Assembly (NCBI GenBank): GCA_021234535.1
Contig: CM037848.1
Location: 11,637,944-11,701,943 of the forward strand
DNA from: Stichopus chloronotus
Taxonomy: Eukaryota > Echinodermata > Holothuroidea > Aspidochirotida > Stichopodidae
Direction: 5' to 3'
DNA length: 64,000 nt
The notes beneath the pieces were generated by a model that was given only the letters and a program-made list of their open reading frames with translations, made no database searches and was not told the DNA's origin. Of this stretch, positions 50,701-59,700 are shown piece after piece (the first letter of the stretch is position 1; every line of letters starts with the position of its first letter). Made by a program: the position numbers and the translations under genes.

Positions 50701-53700
50701 GGAATATGGCAACATTTTTTTTAACGCAGAGTCTTCTATTGTATATAAGAAACAAACCAATACCACTTTCTGCAAGAATGGCAAATCCACCAAAGTAATT
50801 TGTCCTAAACCATCATCAACACAGATACTTCTTTTATAGAAGAAAAAATGTTCAGTCCACTAATGGCAATAATGAGGGCACATGTATTGTGATTATGTAA
50901 ATTGTTACTAATTCAAAGTAGATGATGTAAAAATGGTCGGTAACTGGATTAATGGTAGAAAGTACTAACCTTGACAGCATCAGCACTGCTTGTTATTTTA
51001 ACTGGAGATTGTTCCAAAGTAGAGACTTCCGATGTTGCACCATCATAGAAGGTTGTTTTCTCAGCATGACCAATCTCTGCAACATGTGTAGGATGACTTT
51101 CAGTGTCTGCAAGGCTTCCATTTGAGTCAACTTCATCTTGTGTACCACCATCTTGGCAGTTGGTTTTACCTCTTTGAGTATCAACCGTTTGAGAAGGATT
51201 TGCATTGGACTGCTTTTCCTGTAGATATAATGCAACACAGGCTACCATTTACTACTGTATCTACTACTGAGAACAAGTCCACCCTTAATCTTGGTGTATG
51301 CATCAGGTGGTGCTGCTTTACTTTCATACTGATATGGAGGTGGGGGATAACAGTGAAGAGAATGTCATAATATCAACACTCTCACCATGTCCACACATAA
51401 GGTTATGTAAGGTGACAGTAGAGTTTAAGTCAGTATGTTTATCTAGGTCTCACTGTAATAAATTGACTGAGTCCTCAGTATCACAGAATGTTTCAATACA
51501 AGTACTACCAGCATCCTGACCAAACAAGATCTTACAGTACACATATGGAGTCCTCAGAACTTTTAATACTGTAGAATGTGAATGGTCTAAAATTGGTTTT
51601 TTATTATAAGTGAAGCATGAAGTGCCGTACGGTCTATCCTGAACTTTCAATGTAAAATGGCTAAGCTTATAACAGTGGAGGTAAGTCAATATGAGTTATC
51701 TACATCTCACTGTAATAATTTGTTACACAGAGTCCTCAGTATCACAGAAGTACTGTGTTAAATACATAACAACTGTGGCCTGACCAAGCCAAATTTTACA
51801 TACAGTATGTGGAACCCTCAGAAAGATCAAATAATGTTGATGGTTCACAATTTGTTTCAAATTTTAAAGTGAAGCATAAAGTCTCATCACACAGTATCCT
51901 CAGCTTAAAATGTAAAATCAAATAATGTGGATGGTTCACAATTTGTTTTAAATTACAAGTGAAGCATAAAGTCTCATCACACAGTATCCTCAGCTTAAAA
52001 TGTAAAAAGGTTATGGTAATGATAGTACTGTAAAGGTAAGTTAATATGAGTTATTTTAATCTCACTGTCATAATGTGGCATACATAGTCCTCAGTGTCAT
52101 GGAATGTTTTAATACATATACCAGTGCCCTGACCAAACGTATCGTAGACATGAGTCCTCAGAAAGATAGAATGATGTGGATGGTCTTGAATTTGTTTGAT
52201 AAGTAAAGACTATGAAGTAAATTCCATATCCTGAACTTCATCTATAGTGGTAGTGACATTGTAGATAAGTCAATTTCAGTAATCAAATCCTCACTGGAGA
52301 TAATTGACATGCATAGTCCTCAGTATCATAGTAATATTTAATACTGTACTAGTGTCCTGACTAAGTTGCATCTTACACATGTATGTGGAGTCCTCAGAAA
52401 GATAGAATCATGTGAATGGTTATCAATTTATTTTTAAATTATTCTGTCAGTGAAGCTTACTGTATAAAAGTACTTTTATATTCTTAAGTTAAATAAAAAA
52501 AAAATGGAAGGGAAAGTGAAATCAATATGTACTATCCAAATCTGTCCGTAATAATTTGACATACAGGGCCCTCAATAACATACAAATATTTATTTCATAA
52601 TACCACTGTATTGACCCAGCCACAACTTACACATGTGGAGTCCTCAGGAAGATAGAATAATGTGACTGATTAGAAATTTGTTTCTGATTATAAATTGAAG
52701 CTTGTGAAGTCACTTACATATCATGAACATCAAATATAAAATGGTTATATTAGTGACAGAGATGTTAAGCCAATATGAGGTATCTCAGTCTCACTGTGAT
52801 AACTTAAAATACAGAGTCCTCAGTATCATAGAAATATCTAATACATAATGCCAGTGTACTAACCAACCTGTTTCTAACACATATGGAGTCCTCAGAAAGA
52901 TAGAATAATGAGGATGGTTTACATATTTTTTTAATTATAAGTGGAGCATGAACTTCTGTATGTATCCTGGACTCCAAATGTAAAATTGTTATATTAATGG
53001 CAGTGGAGGTGAGTCAAATCAGTTATCTAAGTCTCACTGTAATAATTTGATATGTATACAGAGTCATCAGTATCATAGATACATTTAATACATTATGTAT
53101 GGGTGTCCTGTCCGAGCCACATTTTACGCATGCGGAGTCCTCAGAAAGATAGAATAATGAGGGTGGTTTACAATTTGTTTTAAATTATAAGTGGAGCTTA
53201 AGTTCCTTATATATCTTTGGACTCCAAATGTTAAGTTGTTATATTAATGGCAGTGGAGGTGAGTCAAAATCAGTTATCTAAGTCTCACTGTAATAATTTG
53301 ATATGTATACAGAGTCATCAGTATCATAGATACATTTAACACATTATGTATGGGTGTCCTGTCCAAGCCAGATTTTACGCATGTGGAGTCCTCAGGAAGA
53401 TAGAATAATGTGGATGGTTTACAATTTGTTTTAAATTATAAGTGGAGTTTATGAAGTTCTTTATATATCCTGGGCTCTATATGTGAAATTTTTATATTAA
53501 AAGCAGTGGAGGTGAGTCAAAATCAGTTATCTAAGTCTCACTGTATTAACTTGATATGTATGTACAGAGTCATCAGTATCATATATACATTTAATACATC
53601 ATGTATGGGTGTCCTGTCCAAGCCACATTTTACACATGTGGAACAAGTCACATATTACAAATGTGAAGCCCTTTGATTAATTGATAAATGTAAATGATTT

Positions 53701-56700
53701 ATAATTTGTTTTAAATTATGGGTGGGGTCTTATTAAGTCACTAACATTGCCTTATCTTCTGATGTATTTTAGACACTCTTTCAAACTGGAACATGGCAAC
53801 ATTTTTTTTTTAATGCAGAGTCTTCTATTGTATATAAGAATCAAACCGATACCACTTTCTGCAAGAATGGCAATGCACCAAATCAGTTTGTCCTAAACCA
53901 TCCTCAACACAGATACTTCCTTTATAGAAGAAAAAATGTTTAGTGCACTAATGGCAATAACGAGGGCACATGTATTGTGATTATGTAAATTGTTACTAAT
54001 TCAAAGTAGATGATGTTAAAATGGTCGGTAACTGGATTAATGGTAGACAGTACTAACCTTGACAGCATCAGCACTGCTTGTTATTTTAACTGGAGCTTGT
54101 TCCATAGTAGAGACTTCCAATGTTGCACCATCATTGAAGGTTGTTTTCTCAGCATGACCCATCTCTGCAACATGTGTAGGATGACTTTCAGTGTCTCCAA
54201 GGCTTCCATTTGAGTCAACTTCATCTTGTGTACCACCATCTTGGCAGTTGGATTTACCTCTTTGAATATCAACCGTTTGAGAAGGATTTGCATTGGACTG
54301 CTTTTCCTGTAGAAATAATGCAACACAGGCTACCATTTACTACTGTATCTACTACTACTGAGAACAAGTCCACCCTTAATCTTGGTGTATGCATCAGGTG
54401 GTGCTGCTTTACTTTACTTTTGACATGGAGGTGGGGGATAACAGTGAAGAGATTGTCATCATACCAACACTTCTACCATGCCCACACATATGGTTATGTA
54501 AGGTGACAGTAGAGTTTAAGTCAGTATGTTTATCTAGGTCTCACTGTAATAAATTGACTGAGTCCTCAGTATCACAGAATGTTTCAATACAAGTACTACC
54601 AGCATCCTGACCAAGCAAGATCTTACAGTGCACATATGGAGTCTTCAGAACTTTTAATACTGTAGAATGAGAATGGTCTAAAATTGGTATTTAATTATAA
54701 CTGAAGCATGAGGTGCCATACGGTCTATCCTGAACTTCCAATGTAAAATGGCTATGCTTATGACTGTGGGGGTAAGTCAATATGAGTTATCTACATCTCA
54801 CTGTAATAATTTGTTACACAGAGTCCTCAGTATCACAGAAGTACTGTATTAAATACATAATAACTGTGCCCTGACCAAGCCAAATCTTACATACAGTATG
54901 TGGAACCCTCAGAAAGATCAAATAATGTGGATGGTTCACAATTTGTTTCAAATTTTATAGTGAAGCATAAAGTCTCATCACACAGTATCCTCAACTTAAA
55001 ATGTAAAATGGTAATGGTACTACTGTAAAGGTAAGTTAATATGAGTTATTTTAATCTCACTGTCATAATGTGGCATACATTGTCCTCAGTGTCATGGAAT
55101 GTTTTAATACACACTATCAGTGCCCTGACCAAACATATCGTAGACATGTGGAGTCGTAAGAAAGATAGAATGATGTGGATGGTCTCGAATTTCTTTTATG
55201 TTATAAGTAAAGACTATGAAGTAAATTCCATATCGTGAACTTCAACTATAGTGGTAGTGACATTGGAGATAAGTCAATTTCAGTTATCAAATTCTCACTG
55301 GAAAAACTTGACATGCATAGTCCTCAGTATCATAGTAATATTTAATACTGTACTAGTGTCCCGACGAAGTTGCATCTAACACATGTATGTGGAGTCCTCA
55401 GAAAGATAGAATCATGTGAATGGTTATCAATTTGTTTTAAAATTATTCTGTCAGTGAAGCTTACTGTATAAAAGTACTTTCATATTCTTAACTTAAATAA
55501 AAAAAGAATGGAAGGGAAAGTGAAGTCAATATGTACTATCCAAATCTGTCCGTAATAATTTGACATACAGGGCCCTCAATAACATACAAATATTTAATTC
55601 ATAATACCACTGTACTGACCCAGCCACAACTTACACATGTGGAGTCCACAGAAAGATAGAATAATGTGAATGGTTAAAAATTTGTTTCTGATTATAAATT
55701 GAAGCTTATGAAGCCCCTTACATATCCTGAACATCAAATGTAAACTGGTTATATTAGTGACAGAGATGTTCAGCCGATATGAGTTATCTCAGTCTCACTG
55801 TGATAACTTAAAATACAGAGTCCTCAGTATCATAGAAATAATTAATACATAATGCCAGTGTACTAACCAATCTGTTTCTAACACATAGGGAGTCCTCGAA
55901 AAGATAGAATAATGTGGGTGGTTTACAATTTGTTTTAAATTATAAGTGGAGCATGAACCAGGGATGTAAGTGCAGGGTAAAATAAAAATACTGAAAATAG
56001 GTTGTGTAGGTGAACGCCGTCCTGGGGATGGGGTATAAGAGGGGGGTGTACCACTCCCCTTTTGAAAATTCTTGCTGTTAGGAGAGAGCTAAGGTGCAAA
56101 AAACACAATTTACATGACACAATAAGATACAGAAACACCGTGTAGTTTGCAGTGTTATTTTTACATGTTTTCCATTTGAACTTCAGGAAAAGTTCCTCCA
56201 ATGTTTTCAGATAAGTTTCCGTACTTCCAGTTGGCAAAAAAATGGTTGGAATACAGGGGAAATACAGAGGTATCAGCCATTTTTTTTTTATGAATACCGA
56301 ATTCTGTATTAATACGGAAAACTTACATCCCTGATGAACTCCTGATAGTCCTGTATGTATACTGTACTCCAAATGTAAAATTGTTATATTAATGGCAGTG
56401 GAGGTGAGTCAAATCATTTATCTCAGTCTCACTGTAATAATTTGATATGTATGTACAGAGTCATCAGTATCATATCTATACATTTAATACATTATGTATG
56501 GGTGTCCTGTCCAAGCCACATTTTACACATGTGGAGTCCTCAGAAAGATAGAATAATGTGGATAGTTTGAAATTTGATTTAAATTACAAGTGGAGCTGAT
56601 GAAGTTCCTTATATATCCGGAAGTCCAAATGGAAAATTGTTATATTAGTGACACTGGAAGTAAGTCAATATCAGTTTTCTAAGTCTCGTTGTAATAATGT

Positions 56701-59700
56701 AAAATATACAGAGTCCTCAGTATCATAGAAATATCTAATACATAATGTCAGTGTACTAACCAACCTGTTTCTGACACATATGGAGTCCTCAGAAAGATAG
56801 AATAATGTGGATGGTTTACAATTTGTTTTAAATTATAAGTGGAGCTTATGAAGTTCCTTATATATCCTGGACTCCAAATGTTAAGTTGTTATATTAATGG
56901 CAGTGGAGGTGAGTCAAAATCAGTTATCTAAGTCTCACTGTAATAATTTGATATGTATACAGAGTCATCAGTATCATAGATACATTTAATACATTATAGA
57001 TGGGTGTCCTGTCCAAGCCACATTTTACACATGTGGAGTCCTCAGAAAAATACAATAATGTGGATAGTTTGCAATTTGTTTTAAATTGTAAGTGGAGCTT
57101 ATGAAGTTCCTTATATATCCTGAACTCCAAATGTAAAATTGTTATATTAGTGGCAGTGGAGGTAAGTCAATATCAGTTTTCTAAGTCTCATTGTAGAGTC
57201 CTTAGTATCATAAAAATATTTCATGAACAATAACAGTGTCATGAACAAGCCACATATTGCAAATGTGAAGCCCTTTGATTGATTGGTAAATGTAAATGAT
57301 TTTTAATTTGCTTTAAATTATGGGTAGGGTCTTATTAAGTCACTAACATTCCCTTATCTTCTGATGTATTTTAAACACTCTTTCAAACTGGAATATGGCA
57401 ACATATTTTTAATGCAGAGTCTTCTATTGTACATAAGAAATAAACCGACACCACTTTCTGCAAGAATGGTGATCCACTAAATTAATTTGTCCTTAACCAT
57501 CCTCAACACAGATACTTCTTTTCCAGAAGAAAAAATGTTTAGTGCACTAATGGCAATAATGAGGGCACATGTATTGTGATTATGTAAATTGTTACTAATT
57601 GAAAGTAGATGATGTTAAAATGGTCAGTAACTGGATTAATTGTAGACAGTACTAACCTTGACAGCATCAGAGCTGCTTGTTATTTTAACTGGAGCTTGTT
57701 CCATAGTAGAGACTTCCGATGTTGCACCATCATTGAAGGTTGTTTTCTCAGCATGACCAATCTCTGCAACATCTTTAGGATGACTTTCAGTGTCTGCAAG
57801 GCTTCCATTTACTTCATCTTGTGTACCACCATCTTGGCAGTTGAATTTACCTCTTTGAGTATCAACCTTTTGAGAAGGATTTGCATTGGACTGCTTTTCC
57901 TGTAGAAATAATGCAACACAGGCTACCATTTACTACTGTAACTACTACTGCTGAGAACAAGTCCACCCTTAATCTTGGTGTATGCATCAGGTGGTGCTGC
58001 TTTACTTTACTTTTGATATGGAGGTGGGGGATAGCAGTGAAGAGATTGTCATAATACCAACACTTCTACCATGCCCACACATATGGTTGTGTAAGGTGAC
58101 AGTAGACTTTAAGTTAGTACCTTTATCTAGGTCTCACTGTAATATATTGACTGAGTCCTCAGTATCACAGAATGTTTCAATACAAGTACTACCAGCATCC
58201 TGACCAAGCAAGATCTTACAGTGCACATATGGAGTCTTCAGAACTACTGTACGGTAGAATTTGAATGGTCTAAAATTGGTTTTAAATTATATGTGAAGCA
58301 TGAGGTGCCGTACGGTCTATCCTGAACTTCCAATGTAAAATGGCTATGCTTATGACTGTGGGGGTAAGTCAATATGAGTTATCTACATCTCATTGTAATA
58401 ATTTGTCCTCAGTATCACAGAAGTACTGTATTAAATACATAATAACTGTGGCCTGACCAAGCCACATCTTACATACAGTATGTGGAACCCTCAGAAAGAT
58501 CAAATAATGTGGATGGTTCACAATTTGTTTTAAATTACAAGTGAAGCATAAAGTCTCATCACACAGTATCCTCAACTTTAAGTGTAAAATGGTTATGGTA
58601 ATGATAGTTCTGTAAAGGTAAGTTAATATGAGTTATTTTAATCTCACTGTCATAATGTGGCATACATAGTCCTCAGTGTCATTGAATGTTTCAATACATA
58701 TACCAGTGCCCTGACCAAACATATCGTAGACATGTGGAGTCGTAAGAAAGATAGAATGATGTGGATGGTCTCGAATTTGTTTCATAGTAGAAGTGAAGAC
58801 TATGAAGTTCCCTCCATATCCTGAACTTCAACTGTAAAGTTAGTGAAACTGGAGGTATGTCAATTTCAGTTATCAAATTCTCACTGGAAAAACTTGACAT
58901 GCATAGTCCTCAGTATCATAGTAATATTTAATACTGTACTAGTGTCCTGACTAAGCTGCATCTTACACATGTATGTGGAGTTCTCAGAAAGATAGAATCA
59001 TGTGAGTAGTTATCAATTTGTTTTAAATGATTCTGACATTAAAGCTTACTGTATAAAAGTACTTTCATATCCTGAACTTAAATTGCAAGAAAAAAAAATG
59101 GAAGGGAAAGTGAAGTCACTATGTACTATCCAAATCTGTCCGTAATAATTTGACATACAGGGCCCTCAGTAACATACAAATATTTAATTCATAATACCAC
59201 TGTATTGACCCAGCCACAACTTACACATGTGGAGTCCTCAGAAAGATAGAATAATGTGACTGTTAGAAATTTGTTTCTGATTATAAATTGAAGCTAATGA
59301 AGTCCATTACATATCCTGAGCATCAAATGTAAAATGGTTATATTAGTGACAGAGACGTTAAGCCAATATGAGTTATCTCAGTCGCACTGTAATATAAAAT
59401 ACAGAGTCCTCAGTATCATAGAAATATTTAATACATAACACCAGTGTACTGAACAACATGTTTCTAACACATATGGAGTCCTCAGAAAGATAGAATAATT
59501 TGGATGGTTTACAATTTGTTTTAAATTATAAGTGGAGCATGAACTCCTGTATGTATCCTGGACTCCAAATGTAAAATTGTTATATTAATGGCAGTGGAGG
59601 TGAGTCAAATCAGTTATCTACGTCTCACTGCAATAATTTGATACAGAGTCATCAGTATCATATTTAATACATTATGGATGGGTGTCCTGTCCAAGCCACA

